64,000 nt of DNA from Marinobacter adhaerens HP15 (GCF_000166295.1 NC_017506.1:1302001-1366000), one strand, 5' to 3'. Positions 35,270-44,840 are shown, numbered from the stretch's first letter. Notes: generated from the sequence alone by a model not told the origin. Program-made: numbers and translations.

Positions 35270-35299
35270 TTGTTGCTAATCTACTCTAAGGTCTATACT
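35270..35299 (+). promoter_or_regulatory. Candidate sigma-70 promoter for ftsB-ispD
   Basis: TTGTTG (35270-35275) and TATACT (35294-35299) are separated by 18 bases, after the eno terminator and about 50 bases before the ftsB start codon. This is a fair match to the consensus, assigned by eye only. Confidence 0.4.
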
Positions 35300-35350
35300 C
35301 AACGTCCGGCGTTGGTATTTTGATTGATTGAATTTTGAACGGAATCGGCA

Positions 35351-35623
35351 ATGAAGTTGCTCTGGACCTTAATGGTGGTTGTGATTCTCCTGCTGCAGGT
35401 GCGCCTGTGGGTCGGGGAGGGCAGCTTTGCGCAGGTATGGGCTCTGGAGCAGTCCATTGCCGAGCAACGTGAAGAAAATGCCGAGCTGGCTACCCGCAAT
35501 GAACGTCTCTATGCGGAAGTCAGGAATCTGCGTAACGAGCAGGGCGCCGTTGAAGAACGGGCCAGAATGAACCTCGGCCTGATAAGAGACGACGAGACCT
35601 TTTTCCTGGTTGTTGAAAACTGA
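35351..35623 (+). CDS. ftsB: Cell division protein FtsB
   Basis: 90 residues. A short N-terminal transmembrane segment (MKLLWTLMVVVILLLQVRLW) is followed by VGEGSFAQVWALEQSIAEQ and a coiled coil rich in Glu, Asn and Arg, the standard layout of FtsB (DivIC-like). It joins FtsL and FtsQ in the divisome. It lies between eno and ispD, as in Pseudomonas and E. coli, and ends directly before the ispD start. Confidence 0.95.
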   Translation: MKLLWTLMVVVILLLQVRLWVGEGSFAQVWALEQSIAEQREENAELATRNERLYAEVRNLRNEQGAVEERARMNLGLIRDDETFFLVVEN

Positions 35624-35629
35624 TTGTCT

Positions 35630-36331
35630 ATGCCTTCCCCGAGACTCTGGCTGATTGTTCCTGCCGCCGGCATCGGCCAGCGTATGCAGGCTGAGCAACC
35701 GAAACAGTACCTTCGGATTGGCGAGCGTTTCATTCTCGACATCACCCTTTCCCGACTCATGGATTCCGCGCCTTTTTCCGGCTGCATGGTGCCATTGCAC
35801 CCGGCCGACCATTGGTGGCCGGATACCGAAGCCAGCGGCGATAGCCGAATCCAGACCTGTACCGGCGGTTCCGAAAGAGCTGGTTCGGTGTTGTCGGCGC
35901 TGCACGCCATGGCGGAACAGGTGAAAGATGACGACTGGGTTCTGGTGCACGATGCGGCGAGGCCCTGCCTTGATACCCGGGATCTTTCAAATCTGATTGA
36001 CCGGCTCTACAGCCATCCTGTCGGGGGGCTGCTTGCCTCGCCGGTTGCCGACACTTTAAAGAAAGCCGTTACTGCTGAGCTTCCGGAAGTGATTGAGACC
36101 GTTGATCGCACGGGGTTGTGGCGGGCTCTGACGCCCCAGATGTTTCGCTATCGTATTCTTGTTGATTCTCTGGAGGCAGCTCTTGCCCGGGACCTTCCGG
36201 TGACCGATGAGTCCTCCGCGGTGGAGTTTTCCGGTAACATGCCGGTGGTGGTTGAAGGGCGGCCGGACAATATCAAGATCACCGTGCCCGCAGATCTGGC
36301 ACTGGCAGGCTTCATTCTGAGCCAATTCTGA
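35630..36331 (+). CDS. ispD: 2-C-methyl-D-erythritol 4-phosphate cytidylyltransferase
   Basis: 233 residues from the ATG at 35630; a TTG two codons earlier (35624) directly after the ftsB stop is an alternative. The N-terminal nucleotide-binding motif is [19 protein letters not shown], and [12 protein letters not shown] and [17 protein letters not shown] match the IspD signatures. It makes CDP-methylerythritol in the MEP isoprenoid pathway. It is followed 26 bases later by ispF. Confidence 0.97.
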   Translation: MPSPRLWLIVPAAGIGQRMQAEQPKQYLRIGERFILDITLSRLMDSAPFSGCMVPLHPADHWWPDTEASGDSRIQTCTGGSERAGSVLSALHAMAEQVKDDDWVLVHDAARPCLDTRDLSNLIDRLYSHPVGGLLASPVADTLKKAVTAELPEVIETVDRTGLWRALTPQMFRYRILVDSLEAALARDLPVTDESSAVEFSGNMPVVVEGRPDNIKITVPADLALAGFILSQF

Positions 36332-36357
36332 ACTTTCGGAGTGTTCCGGAGCACATT

Positions 36358-36837
36358 ATGCGTATTGGTCAGGGCTTCGATGTCCACGCCTTCTGCGAAG
36401 GCGACTCTGTGATTATTGGCGGCGTAAGCATTCCGCATTCCCACGGGCTCAAGGCTCATTCTGATGGTGATGTCCTGCTGCATGCGTTGGCAGATGCATT
36501 GCTGGGCGCTGCCGCGCTTGGCGACATCGGGCATTTCTTCCCGGATACCAGTGACGAGTGGGCAGGGGCCGACAGCAGGGACCTTTTGCGTCGGGTTGTG
36601 AACCGGGTCCAGGATGAGGGCTTCTCCGTCGTTAACGTGGATACCACAATCATTGCCCAGGCTCCCAAGATGGCACCCCATATCGATGCCATCCGTTTGA
36701 ACATTGCCGAAGATCTGGGCGTGCCGGCCAGTCGTGTCAGCGTGAAAGCCACCACCACGGAAAAGCTGGGTTTTACGGGGCGCGGGGAAGGCATTGCCTG
36801 CCAGGCGATCTGCCTGCTTGAACCGGTGGAATCTTGA
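36358..36837 (+). CDS. ispF: 2-C-methyl-D-erythritol 2,4-cyclodiphosphate synthase
   Basis: 159 residues. [14 protein letters not shown] (zinc ligands D and H) and the signature [25 protein letters not shown] are complete. It forms the cyclodiphosphate intermediate of the MEP pathway. Its stop codon overlaps the TTG start of truD as TTGA. Confidence 0.98.
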   Translation: MRIGQGFDVHAFCEGDSVIIGGVSIPHSHGLKAHSDGDVLLHALADALLGAAALGDIGHFFPDTSDEWAGADSRDLLRRVVNRVQDEGFSVVNVDTTIIAQAPKMAPHIDAIRLNIAEDLGVPASRVSVKATTTEKLGFTGRGEGIACQAICLLEPVES

Positions 36838-37883
36838 GCAGCTGGCGCATTGACGGGCCAACCTCCAGCGGCGGTCGTATTGCCTCTGGCCGCCTGAAAA
36901 CCGCCCCGGGCGATTTCATTGTCGACGAATTGCTGGAGCTACCGGAGAGCAGCCCGGCCGTCGAGGGAGAGGTAATCGCAGGTATTGGCGAGCATCTTTG
37001 TTTGAAACTGGAGAAAGTGGGTGATAACACAGAGTATGTTGCCCGCGAATTGGCCAGGATCGCCGGGTGTCGTCACTTTGATGTCGGTTTCTGTGGGCTC
37101 AAGGATAGGCATGCTGTGACCCGCCAGTGGTTCAGTCTGTACCGTCCCGGAAACGAGGATCAGGACACCGCTCTGATCCGGGAGATTGGCCTACGCTGGC
37201 CGGTTCTGGCGGTTTCGCGGCAGGCGCGGAAATTGCGGCGCGGGGAGCACAGGGGTAATGGCTTCACGATTACCCTGAGGGCCGTCTCCGGTGAGCACCA
37301 GGTTATTGACCGAGCGCTGGAGCGTCTGGGCGATATTGGGGCTCCAAACTACTTTGGCCCCCAACGGTTTGGCAATGATGGCGCTAACCTTGACCGTGCG
37401 GTGCATCTCGATCCCGCTACCCTGAACCGACGTGGCCGGTCCGGCGGAAAAGGCCGGGGTGGCAAAAAGCGAGCTGGCAGCGACGGCTCGAAAAACGTAT
37501 TGTATTTTTCGGCAGCGCGCTCCTGGCTGTTCAATGAGGTGCTGGCAGCTCGGGTAGACGATGGCAGCTGGGCCGAGGCAGGAGCGACAGGTCCACTGTG
37601 GGGTGACGGCGGCACCACCGCTTCCGGGCCCCTGGAAACCTTCGAGCGGGGCATTGTCGAGCAAACCCCGGAGTTGGCCGCCCTTTTTTCGGTCACCCGG
37701 ATGAAACCGGAGCGAAGGCCATTGGCGGTAAAACCGGAGAGCCTCTCCTGGCAGTGGGTCGCTGAGGACTGTCTGGAGCTGGCGTTTTTTCTTTCGCCCG
37801 GCCAGTACGCGACAACGATTTTGAGTGATATTTTCGAGCTTGAGGACATGAGCCTCGGCCGACACAACGAACAACAAGGCTAG
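36834..37883 (+). CDS. truD: tRNA pseudouridine(13) synthase
   Basis: 349 residues from a TTG that overlaps the ispF stop. No ATG occurs before well-conserved sequence, so the TTG start is credible. [21 protein letters not shown] contains the catalytic Asp, and [20 protein letters not shown] is typical of TruD. Between that motif and [14 protein letters not shown] there is an unusually basic, glycine-rich stretch ([17 protein letters not shown] and following, about 37424-37497), longer than in E. coli. It makes pseudouridine 13 in tRNA(Glu). Confidence 0.95.
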   Translation: MSSWRIDGPTSSGGRIASGRLKTAPGDFIVDELLELPESSPAVEGEVIAGIGEHLCLKLEKVGDNTEYVARELARIAGCRHFDVGFCGLKDRHAVTRQWFSLYRPGNEDQDTALIREIGLRWPVLAVSRQARKLRRGEHRGNGFTITLRAVSGEHQVIDRALERLGDIGAPNYFGPQRFGNDGANLDRAVHLDPATLNRRGRSGGKGRGGKKRAGSDGSKNVLYFSAARSWLFNEVLAARVDDGSWAEAGATGPLWGDGGTTASGPLETFERGIVEQTPELAALFSVTRMKPERRPLAVKPESLSWQWVAEDCLELAFFLSPGQYATTILSDIFELEDMSLGRHNEQQG

Positions 37884-37894
37884 CGGAGAACACT

Positions 37895-38665
37895 GTGCGT
37901 ATTCTGTTGTCGAATGATGACGGCGTTCATTCACCGGGGCTCATAGCCCTGTTTGATGGCTTAAAAGGACTGGGTGAGCTTGAGGTCGTGGCGCCTGACC
38001 GGGATCACAGCGGCGCCAGTAACGCCCTGACGCTCAATCGCCCCCTGACGGTTGAGGAACATCCCAACGGTTTTCGTTCGGTCGATGGAACACCGACCGA
38101 CTGCGTGCATCTGGCGGTGAACGGATTGTTCCGTGAGCCGTTCGACAGGGTGGTGTCGGGTATCAACACCCACGCCAACCTTGGCGACGACATTATCTAC
38201 TCCGGTACCGTTGCAGCAGCAACCGAGGGGCGCCACCTCGGACTTCCTGCCATTGCCGTCTCCCTCGTCAACGATGGCCACTTTCACTACGAGACCGCCG
38301 CACGGGTTGTCCGGGTGCTGCTCGAGAACGAGCGTCCCCTGGTGCTGGGGCCTCGCTCCATTCTCAACGTGAATGTCCCGGATGTTCCCTGGGAGGAACT
38401 GGCTGGCATTCGGGTGACGCGCCTCGGCCACCGGGAACGGGCAGAGGGTGCCGTCCCGATGACCTGTCCTCGCGGCAAAGAGCGTTACTGGATCGGGGCG
38501 GCAGGTGTCGGCGGTGACGCCGGTCCCGGCACTGATTTCAATGCCGTACGTGAAGGTTATGTCTCGGTTACCCCGGTTCACATCGACATGACCCGGCATG
38601 AGGCGCTCTCACGGCTCCGGGATTGGGTCGATACCCTGGAGGTTTCGCTGGAGGGGCGGGGATGA
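37895..38665 (+). CDS. surE: 5'/3'-nucleotidase SurE
   Basis: 256 residues from a GTG start. RILLSNDDGVHSPGL holds the metal-binding Asp pair, and DRDHSGASNALTLNRPL and SGINTHANLGDDIIYSGTVAAA are the other SurE signatures. It is a stationary-phase survival phosphatase acting on nucleotides. It overlaps pcm by 4 bases and belongs to the conserved surE-pcm-nlpD-rpoS block. Confidence 0.97.
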   Translation: MRILLSNDDGVHSPGLIALFDGLKGLGELEVVAPDRDHSGASNALTLNRPLTVEEHPNGFRSVDGTPTDCVHLAVNGLFREPFDRVVSGINTHANLGDDIIYSGTVAAATEGRHLGLPAIAVSLVNDGHFHYETAARVVRVLLENERPLVLGPRSILNVNVPDVPWEELAGIRVTRLGHRERAEGAVPMTCPRGKERYWIGAAGVGGDAGPGTDFNAVREGYVSVTPVHIDMTRHEALSRLRDWVDTLEVSLEGRG

Positions 38666-39318
38666 CAGCGCAGCTCGAAGGCATCGGGATGACCTCCCGA
38701 CGCACCCGGATGCGACTGGTTCAGCGCCTCAGGGAAGCCGGCATCGAGTCGGACCGGGTACTTGAGATTATGGGAGAGGTGCCACGGCACATTTTCCTGG
38801 ATGAGGCGCTTTCCCATAGAGCCTACGAAGATACATCGCTACCGATTGGCTACGGCCAAACCTTGTCACAGCCCTACATAGTGGCCCGCATGACTGAATT
38901 AATGCTTGCCCACGGGCCCTCACGGGTCCTGGAGCTTGGCACCGGGTCCGGTTACCAGACCTCGGTGCTCTCCCGCCTGTTCGCCGAAATCTACAGCGTC
39001 GAGCGTATCAAGGCGCTTCAGGACAGGGCCCGGGACCGGTTGCGACAACTGAACGCCAGAAACGTGTTCCTGAAACATGCTGATGGTGGCATGGGCTGGC
39101 CTGAACGTGGCCCTTTCGACGGCATTATCGTGACCGCAGCACCCATTGAAGTTCCAGCCGAATTGCTCGCCCAACTGGCAGACGGTGGCGTGTTGATTGC
39201 CCCTGTCGGTGAGGAGAACCAGGTGCTGGTGCAGGTAACCCGGCGGGGAGATCGCTTTGATCACAAGGAGCTGGAACCGGTCCGGTTTGTGCCGCTTCTG
39301 GGCGGGGTTGTCCGATAA
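38662..39318 (+). CDS. pcm: Protein-L-isoaspartate O-methyltransferase
   Basis: 218 residues from the ATG at 38662, which overlaps the surE stop as ATGA; an upstream start at 38623 would overlap surE more deeply and is not favoured. The SAM-binding motif is VLELGTGSGYQTSVLSRL, preceded by YGQTLSQPYIVARMTELM, and post-I is YSVERIKAL. It repairs isoaspartyl residues in aged proteins. Confidence 0.97.
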   Translation: MTAQLEGIGMTSRRTRMRLVQRLREAGIESDRVLEIMGEVPRHIFLDEALSHRAYEDTSLPIGYGQTLSQPYIVARMTELMLAHGPSRVLELGTGSGYQTSVLSRLFAEIYSVERIKALQDRARDRLRQLNARNVFLKHADGGMGWPERGPFDGIIVTAAPIEVPAELLAQLADGGVLIAPVGEENQVLVQVTRRGDRFDHKELEPVRFVPLLGGVVR

Positions 39319-39320
39319 TC

Positions 39321-40310
39321 ATGGTCGACTCTTCAGAAAGTAAACCAATCCTGGAAAACGATATTGCACGCAGCCACCACCCTGCAGCCGTGTTTCTTCG
39401 GGGAATCGCCATGGGTGCCGCTGATATCGTTCCAGGGGTTTCCGGTGGCACCATTGCCTTCATCACCGGTATCTATTTCCGCCTCCTGGAAGCTATCAAC
39501 GCGGTTCCGGGAGCAGTTTTCCATGACTTGATTCGCGGCCGGTTCAGTCGGTTCTGGCACGCCTGTGACGGAACTTTTCTGGTCGCCTTGCTGGCGGGCG
39601 TCCTGACCAGTATTGCTACCCTGGCATCTGGGATCAGCTATATGCTGGTGGCCTACCCGATCCTGATCTGGAGCTTTTTCTTTGGATTGATCGTCGCTTC
39701 GGTGTGGCATGTCGGGCGTCAGGTGCGACACTACAAGCCCGCACTGCTGGTTCCGCTGTTGTTCGGCATTGTTATCGCGTGGTGGATAACCACCCTGTCT
39801 GCCAGCGAGGTCGCGCCTTCCACTCTGGCGTTCTTTGGTGCCGGCGCGCTGGCCATCTGCGCCATGATTCTTCCTGGCATCTCGGGCAGCTTTATCCTGG
39901 TGATTATTGGTATGTATGCGCCCGTGCTCGCCGCGATCAAATCGTTGGACGCGGGCATTCTGCTTCTGTTTATGGCAGGTTGCGTGGTGGGTCTTTTATC
40001 CATCGCCCGCCTGATCACCTGGGCGTTCCACCATTTTCATGATCTCGTGCTCGCCTTGCTCACCGGCTTCATGATTGGAGCGCTCAACAAGGTCTGGCCC
40101 TGGAAGGAGACTCTCAGTTGGCGTACCAACAGCTCCGGTGAACAAGTTCCTCTTAATGAGACGAGTATCTGGCCCTCTACCTTTGCGGAGCAGGCCGGCC
40201 AGGATCCCCAGGTGCTATTTGCCCTGCTCATGGCGGCGGCCGGTTTTGCCCTCGTTCTGCTGGTGGAGTGGCTCGGTTCCCGGCATGGAGAGGTCGCACC
40301 ATCGAGGTGA
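39321..40310 (+). CDS. DUF368 family membrane protein (putative polyprenyl-phosphate transporter)
   Basis: 329 residues with about eight to nine hydrophobic segments. The N-terminal RGIAMGAADIVPGVSGGTIAFITGIY and the internal GALAICAMILPGISGSFILVIIGMY are the paired pore-like repeats of DUF368. Recent work links DUF368 (PopT) proteins to recycling of undecaprenyl phosphate across the membrane; applying that here is inference by family. It starts 2 bases after pcm and separates pcm from nlpD, an insertion relative to the E. coli order. Confidence 0.9.
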   Translation: MVDSSESKPILENDIARSHHPAAVFLRGIAMGAADIVPGVSGGTIAFITGIYFRLLEAINAVPGAVFHDLIRGRFSRFWHACDGTFLVALLAGVLTSIATLASGISYMLVAYPILIWSFFFGLIVASVWHVGRQVRHYKPALLVPLLFGIVIAWWITTLSASEVAPSTLAFFGAGALAICAMILPGISGSFILVIIGMYAPVLAAIKSLDAGILLLFMAGCVVGLLSIARLITWAFHHFHDLVLALLTGFMIGALNKVWPWKETLSWRTNSSGEQVPLNETSIWPSTFAEQAGQDPQVLFALLMAAAGFALVLLVEWLGSRHGEVAPSR

Positions 40311-40334
40311 TTTGAGGCGACTGTGTGCGAAGAG

Positions 40335-40435
40335 TGTTACCTAACGCACAAAACGGATGTTTCTGGAGGTAACAAGGGAGGTCGGTCAGTAACTTGGCTT
40401 CCCGAGAAAAATGTGCAATATATTAGCAAGTTACT
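40335..40435 (+). promoter_or_regulatory. Array of four GTAAC-core sites upstream of nlpD-rpoS
   Basis: In the 201-base gap before nlpD there are two perfect inverted repeats, TGTTACCT/AGGTAACA (40335-40342, 40367-40374) and AGTAACTTG/CAAGTTACT (40388-40396, 40427-40435). Their GTAAC cores are spaced roughly 31, 20 and 42 bases apart, close to whole helical turns. This looks like an operator array, but no binding protein can be named. Confidence 0.4.
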
Positions 40436-40511
40436 ATAAAAACTTTAGAAACTGCTTCGACAACCGACAGCGGTTATACGGATTTTTCATAACTGGGTCA
40501 GTTTTATTCCT

Positions 40512-41411
40512 GTGAGATTCATGCGTGGGCTCATCACTGCCGTTTCACCGGCGTCCCCGCGGTTCCCGTCCGGTGCCTCAGAGCCTGATCGCCCCGCGAA
40601 AAAGGTGCTGGCCAGCCGCCTTGCACTCCTGCCCCTCATGGTCCTGCTGTTACTTTCCGGCTGTAACACGCCGGCACTCTACCAGGACGACATTTACAAT
40701 CCCCCGGTCTATTGGGGCCGCCACGTCGTCAAACCCGGCGAAACCCTTTACAGCATAGCCTGGCGGTATGGTCGGGACTACCGCGAGCTTGGCGACGCCA
40801 ATGGCATTGGTCCGCCCTGGAATCTCAAAGCGGGTCAGGTGATTCGTCTGGATCTTCGCGGAAATGTAACCTCGGGCAGTCAGACTACAGCTGCCAAAAA
40901 GCCGTCTGGATCGCAACCGCCGAGAACGGCGAGTCGTGCTTCGCCTCCAAAACAGACAGCCGCCACGGCACCCAAACCTGCGGTGACGAGAGCGGCGAAC
41001 AAGGGCGCGCCGCTCGCTTCCCAGACCCAGACCGTGGCCCGGATTGAATGGCGCTGGCCTCACGTTGGCACTGTAATTGCTGGATATTCAACATCCGGAA
41101 AAGTCAATAAAGGTATTGATATTGCCGGGCAAGCCGGGGATGCTGTAAGAGCTGCGGCCACCGGGAATGTGGTCTATGCCGGCAACGGGTTGCTTGGATA
41201 CGGCAACCTGATTATCGTGAATCACAACGAGCACTATTTAAGTGCTTACGCTCATAACCGGAAGATTCTGGTGCAGGAAGGGGAGGATGTGAAAGCCGGG
41301 CAGGTGATCGCAGAGCTCGGTAGCAGTGGCGCTGAACGACCCATGTTGCATTTTGAGATTCGTAAAAATGGCAATCCGGTTGACCCAGTCCATTATCTGC
41401 CGCCGCGCTAA
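40512..41411 (+). CDS. nlpD: NlpD-like lipoprotein (LysM plus degenerate LytM/M23 domain)
   Basis: 299 residues from a GTG; an ATG at 40521 is equally possible, and both leave a long polar leader before the signal segment. The lipobox is LLLSGC (Cys about 50). A LysM domain follows (VVKPGETLYSIAWRYGRDY), then a Pro/Ala/Lys-rich linker and a C-terminal LytM domain (NKGIDIAGQAGDAVRAAATGNV to MLHFEIRKNG). The first His of the HxxxD motif and the first His of HxH are replaced, so it is probably non-catalytic. E. coli NlpD is likewise degenerate and activates the AmiC amidase. It lies directly upstream of rpoS, whose promoter lies inside nlpD in other gammaproteobacteria. Confidence 0.9.
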   Translation: MRFMRGLITAVSPASPRFPSGASEPDRPAKKVLASRLALLPLMVLLLLSGCNTPALYQDDIYNPPVYWGRHVVKPGETLYSIAWRYGRDYRELGDANGIGPPWNLKAGQVIRLDLRGNVTSGSQTTAAKKPSGSQPPRTASRASPPKQTAATAPKPAVTRAANKGAPLASQTQTVARIEWRWPHVGTVIAGYSTSGKVNKGIDIAGQAGDAVRAAATGNVVYAGNGLLGYGNLIIVNHNEHYLSAYAHNRKILVQEGEDVKAGQVIAELGSSGAERPMLHFEIRKNGNPVDPVHYLPPR

Positions 41412-41617
41412 TGAATGACGCAGTCAGCAGGCTGCCCTGATCGCACACCCTGGCACTGACAAAACACCGCGTTCGCAAGAAAAACAAGAACGGTAAAGGC
41501 CATGACAGGCCGACCAACAAAATGTCCTGAAGAAAAAAAGTGTGAAGACAAAGACGTCCGCAATAACAAGAAGTATCGGGCGAACATCCAGGATTATTGA
41601 GAGGCGGGGCAAGACAA

Positions 41618-42613
41618 ATGTCAGCAGAGCAAGAAGACATCATCATTGATCGTGTATCGGACATGGACGATGCCGAGGATCAATTGTTAGCAGAAGAGAA
41701 AGTTGAAAAAGAGCCCACCGAAGAAGTGGCCGAAGTAGAAGAGGACATCCCCACCCAGGGACGTTATTTCACCAGTCAAAAGCAGCTGGATGCCACTCAG
41801 CTGTATCTCAACGAAATTGGTTTTTCCCCCCTGCTTACGCCGGAAGAAGAGGTCTATTTTGCCCGTCTGGCACGCAAGGGAGAGGAGTCCGGCCGCAAAC
41901 GGATGATCGAGAGCAACCTTCGCCTTGTGGTGAAGATCGCACGACGTTACGTGAACCGGGGGCTGACCCTGCTGGACCTGATCGAAGAGGGCAACCTTGG
42001 CCTGATCAGGGCGGTGGAAAAGTTTGATCCGGAGCGGGGTTTCCGATTCTCCACCTACGCCACCTGGTGGATTCGCCAGACCATTGAGCGGGCCATCATG
42101 AATCAGACCCGCACCATCCGTCTGCCGATTCATGTGGTCAAGGAACTCAATCTGTATCTCCGTGCAGCGCGGGAACTGACCCAGAAACTGGATCATGAGC
42201 CCTCGGCGGAGGAAATCGCCAGAATGGTCGATAAACCCGTGGCCGACGTTAAGCGGATGTTGGGTCTCAATGAGCGCGTCGCTTCCATGGACACTCCCAT
42301 TGGTGCCGGTGGCGAAAAGTCGCTTCTGGATACCGTAGCGGATGAAGGGGCTTCGGATCCGGCGGATCTCCTGCAGGACAACAATATGTGTTCCTGCCTG
42401 GAGAAGTGGATTGACCAGCTTAGCGACAAGCAGCAGGAAGTTCTGTCACGCCGTTTTGGTCTGCGGGGTTACCCGGTGAGCACGCTGGAGGAAGTCGGCC
42501 AGGAGATTGGTCTGACCCGTGAGCGAGTAAGACAGATCCAGGTCGAGGCGCTTCGTCGTCTTCGTGAGATCCTGGAGAAGGAAGGCCTGTCAGGAAACCT
42601 GCTGTTCAAGTAA
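41618..42613 (+). CDS. rpoS: RNA polymerase sigma factor RpoS
   Basis: 331 residues from the ATG at 41618; a TTG 21 bases earlier is less likely. Regions are clear: 1.2 ([21 protein letters not shown]), 2 ([28 protein letters not shown] and [17 protein letters not shown]), 3 ([16 protein letters not shown]) and 4.2 ([20 protein letters not shown]). It is the stationary-phase and general stress sigma factor. The acidic N terminus is usual for Pseudomonas-type RpoS. A strong terminator follows. Confidence 0.98.
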   Translation: MSAEQEDIIIDRVSDMDDAEDQLLAEEKVEKEPTEEVAEVEEDIPTQGRYFTSQKQLDATQLYLNEIGFSPLLTPEEEVYFARLARKGEESGRKRMIESNLRLVVKIARRYVNRGLTLLDLIEEGNLGLIRAVEKFDPERGFRFSTYATWWIRQTIERAIMNQTRTIRLPIHVVKELNLYLRAARELTQKLDHEPSAEEIARMVDKPVADVKRMLGLNERVASMDTPIGAGGEKSLLDTVADEGASDPADLLQDNNMCSCLEKWIDQLSDKQQEVLSRRFGLRGYPVSTLEEVGQEIGLTRERVRQIQVEALRRLREILEKEGLSGNLLFK

Positions 42614-42634
42614 CGTCTTTCTTTTCTTTCGATC

Positions 42635-42670
42635 CAAAGCCGGCCAGGGAATCCCTGGCCGGCTTTTTTG
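42635..42670 (+). terminator. Rho-independent terminator after rpoS
   Basis: AAGCCGGCCAGGGA and TCCCTGGCCGGCTT form a 14-bp stem with almost no loop beyond its central bases, followed by TTTTTT, 22 bases after the rpoS stop. Confidence 0.92.
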
Positions 42671-42818
42671 TGTTTCAGGATCGCTCCAAATGAGAACCAG
42701 GGCGCGTCCCGCCCGCCAGCGCCGTTGATAGAATGCCGTGACCGGGCGGGGATAAGGGTGTCGAAACCCGGTGCACGAATGAAACACGTCAATAATAACG
42801 ATCGAAAAGGAAAGGACT

Positions 42819-43394
42819 ATGAAGAAGGCTCTTACAACCGGTTTTGCGTCTCTGACGCTGACGGCCCTGCTGTCTGCTCCAGCCGCCGCACTCACCGTGG
42901 AAGGTGTTGATGTTCCGGATACCTATTCCGCCATGGATACCGAACTCACGCTTAATGGCGCAGGTACCCGTTCCAAATGGTTCATGGACCTGTATGTCGG
43001 CGGTCTGTACGTTCCCGAGACCATCGACGATGGTGAGGCCGTGATTAACGCAGATGAGCCCCAGGCCATCACTCTGCACATTATCTCCGGCATGATTACC
43101 AGCGAACGCATGACAGAGGCCACCCTGGAAGGTTTCGAGGCCTCCACCGACGGCGACATGGCATCTATCCAGGAGGATGTGGACCAGTTTATGGCGGTCT
43201 TCCAGGAAGAAATCACCGAGGGTGACGTTTTCGATCTGGTGTACCTGCCGGGCGAAGGCGTGCGGGTCCTCAAGAACGGCGAGCAAAAGGACACGGTTGG
43301 CGACCTGGCCTTTAAAAAGGCCCTGTTCGGAATCTGGCTGTCCGATAAGCCGGCTCAGAAGGATCTGAAGGAAAAAATGCTGGGTCAGCGCTAA
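42819..43394 (+). CDS. Chalcone-isomerase-like periplasmic protein
   Basis: 191 residues with GGAAAGGA before the start. A signal peptide ends near SAPAAA (cleavage about residue 24). The mature part matches the bacterial chalcone isomerase-like fold, with LTLNGAGTRSKWFMDLYVGGLYVPE, ITLHIISGMITSERMTEA and DLVYLPGEGVRVLKNGE. Bacterial members of this family are not known to isomerise chalcone and many lack the catalytic residues; they may bind fatty acids. It forms a single-gene unit between the rpoS terminator and its own terminator. Confidence 0.85.
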   Translation: MKKALTTGFASLTLTALLSAPAAALTVEGVDVPDTYSAMDTELTLNGAGTRSKWFMDLYVGGLYVPETIDDGEAVINADEPQAITLHIISGMITSERMTEATLEGFEASTDGDMASIQEDVDQFMAVFQEEITEGDVFDLVYLPGEGVRVLKNGEQKDTVGDLAFKKALFGIWLSDKPAQKDLKEKMLGQR

Positions 43395-43417
43395 CCGCGG
43401 CTTGGCATCTGAAACGA

Positions 43418-43444
43418 AAAGCCGGCAAGATGCCGGCTTTTTTA
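43418..43444. terminator. Bidirectional rho-independent terminator
   Basis: AAGCCGGCA and TGCCGGCTT form a 9-bp stem with an AGA loop, followed by TTTTTT on the plus strand and by TTTTC on the minus strand. It serves the chalcone-isomerase-like gene and the convergent rsx-nth operon. Confidence 0.88.
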
Positions 43445-43454
43445 CGCCGCGGAT

Positions 43455-44093
43455 TCAGAGATAATCCCGTTTCTGCTTGAACTCGCACAGGTCCTCAATG
43501 ATACAGGCGCCGCATTTCGGTTTGCGGGCGGTACAGGTATAGCGCCCGTGCAGAATGAGCCAGTGGTGCGCGTCCAGCAGAAACTCTTTTGGCACCAGGC
43601 GCATCAACCGGTTCTCCACCTCCAGAACGTTCTTGCCGGGCGCAATGCCGGTGCGGTTCGACACGCGATAGATGTGAGTGTCCACCGCCATGGCCATGTG
43701 GCCGAAGGCGGTGTTCAAGACCACGTTTGCGGTTTTGCGACCGACCCCGGGCAACGCCTCCAGATCCTCCCGCCGCTCCGGCACTTGGCCGCCGTGTTTC
43801 TCAATCAGGATTCGACAGGTCTTGATCACGTTCTCGGCCTTGCTGTTAAACAGGCCAATGGTCTTGATGTACTCCTTCAGGCCATCGACTCCCAGGGCCA
43901 GGATGGCCTCTGGGGTGTTGGCGACCGGGAACAGCTTGTCAGTAGCCTTGTTGACACCCACATCCGTGGCCTGGGCCGAAAGAATAACGGCAATCAGCAG
44001 CTCGAACGGGCTGGAATAGTTCAGCTCGGTGGTCGGGTTGGGGTTGGCCTCCCTGAGGCGGGTGAAGATCTCAATGCGTTTCTGTTTGTTCAT
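43455..44093 (-). CDS. nth: Endonuclease III (DNA glycosylase/AP lyase)
   Basis: 212 residues. The helix-hairpin-helix LEALPGVGRKTANVVLNTAFG includes the catalytic Lys, VDTHIYRVSNR holds the catalytic Asp, and the 4Fe-4S loop is CTARKPKCGACIIEDLC (C-x6-C-x2-C-x5-C). It removes oxidised pyrimidines. It is the last gene of the rsx operon, 28 bases after rsxE, the same arrangement as in E. coli. Confidence 0.98.
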   Translation of the reverse strand: MNKQKRIEIFTRLREANPNPTTELNYSSPFELLIAVILSAQATDVGVNKATDKLFPVANTPEAILALGVDGLKEYIKTIGLFNSKAENVIKTCRILIEKHGGQVPERREDLEALPGVGRKTANVVLNTAFGHMAMAVDTHIYRVSNRTGIAPGKNVLEVENRLMRLVPKEFLLDAHHWLILHGRYTCTARKPKCGACIIEDLCEFKQKRDYL

Positions 44094-44121
44094 CAGCTCT
44101 CAGTCTTGTGCAAGTGCGGAC

Positions 44122-44838
44122 TCAGGATACGTTCCCGGTAACCCGGACCCGCTTGCTGCCTGCTGCTACAGGCGCTGGTTCATGTGCCTTGCGGCGCTCT
44201 TCCAGATAGTTGTCGATACCATTTTTGAGCGCGATCAGCAGTCCTAGCCCGATAAAGGCGCCGGGCGGAAGAATCATGAACAGCATATCCGGGTAGTTGT
44301 CGAAGGGGCGGATCACCCAGTCGGCAGCAACGGGGCCCAGCAGCAGGTGCATGTCCACAAATAGGGTGCCCTGTCCGATAAGTTCCCGAAGGCCGCCCAG
44401 AACAACCAGCACCGCCAGAAAGCCAAGGCCCATCATGGCGCCATCCAGCAGTGCCGGAAGTGGTGGATTTCTGGAAGCAAAAGCGTCAGCCCGGCCGAGG
44501 ATGGCGCAGTTGGTGACGATCAGTGGAATGAAGATGCCAAGAATCAGATAAAGCTCATAGGTAAAGGCCTGCATGAGCAATTCGGCGCAGGTTACGAATG
44601 AAGCGATGATCATGACGAATGCGGGCAGGCGCACAGACTCGCTTACGAAATTGCGAATCAGTGACACCGCAAGATTGGACCCCATGAGCACCATGAGTGT
44701 AGCCAGCCCAAGCCCGATGGCATTAACAACGGTACTGGTCACGGCCAGAAGCGGGCAGAGCCCAAGCACCTGGACGAGGGCCGGGTTGTTGTCCCAGAGC
44801 CCGTCGCGGATGATTTCGCTCGATGATTTGGTTGCCAT
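44122..44838 (-). CDS. rsxE: Electron transport complex subunit RsxE/RnfE
   Basis: 238 residues with about six transmembrane segments. The N-terminal [22 protein letters not shown] and the central [19 protein letters not shown] are signatures of the RsxA/RsxE (NqrD/NqrE) family. It is an inner-membrane subunit of the ferredoxin:NAD+ oxidoreductase (Rnf) or SoxR-reducing (Rsx) complex. It starts 2 bases after rsxG and precedes nth. Confidence 0.97.
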   Translation of the reverse strand: MATKSSSEIIRDGLWDNNPALVQVLGLCPLLAVTSTVVNAIGLGLATLMVLMGSNLAVSLIRNFVSESVRLPAFVMIIASFVTCAELLMQAFTYELYLILGIFIPLIVTNCAILGRADAFASRNPPLPALLDGAMMGLGFLAVLVVLGGLRELIGQGTLFVDMHLLLGPVAADWVIRPFDNYPDMLFMILPPGAFIGLGLLIALKNGIDNYLEERRKAHEPAPVAAGSKRVRVTGNVS

Positions 44839-44840
44839 GA

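Noticed and set aside
36834..36836. truD as a broken gene lacking an ATG
   Set aside because: A TTG start overlapping the ispF stop gives a full-length TruD with all motifs, so the gene looks intact.
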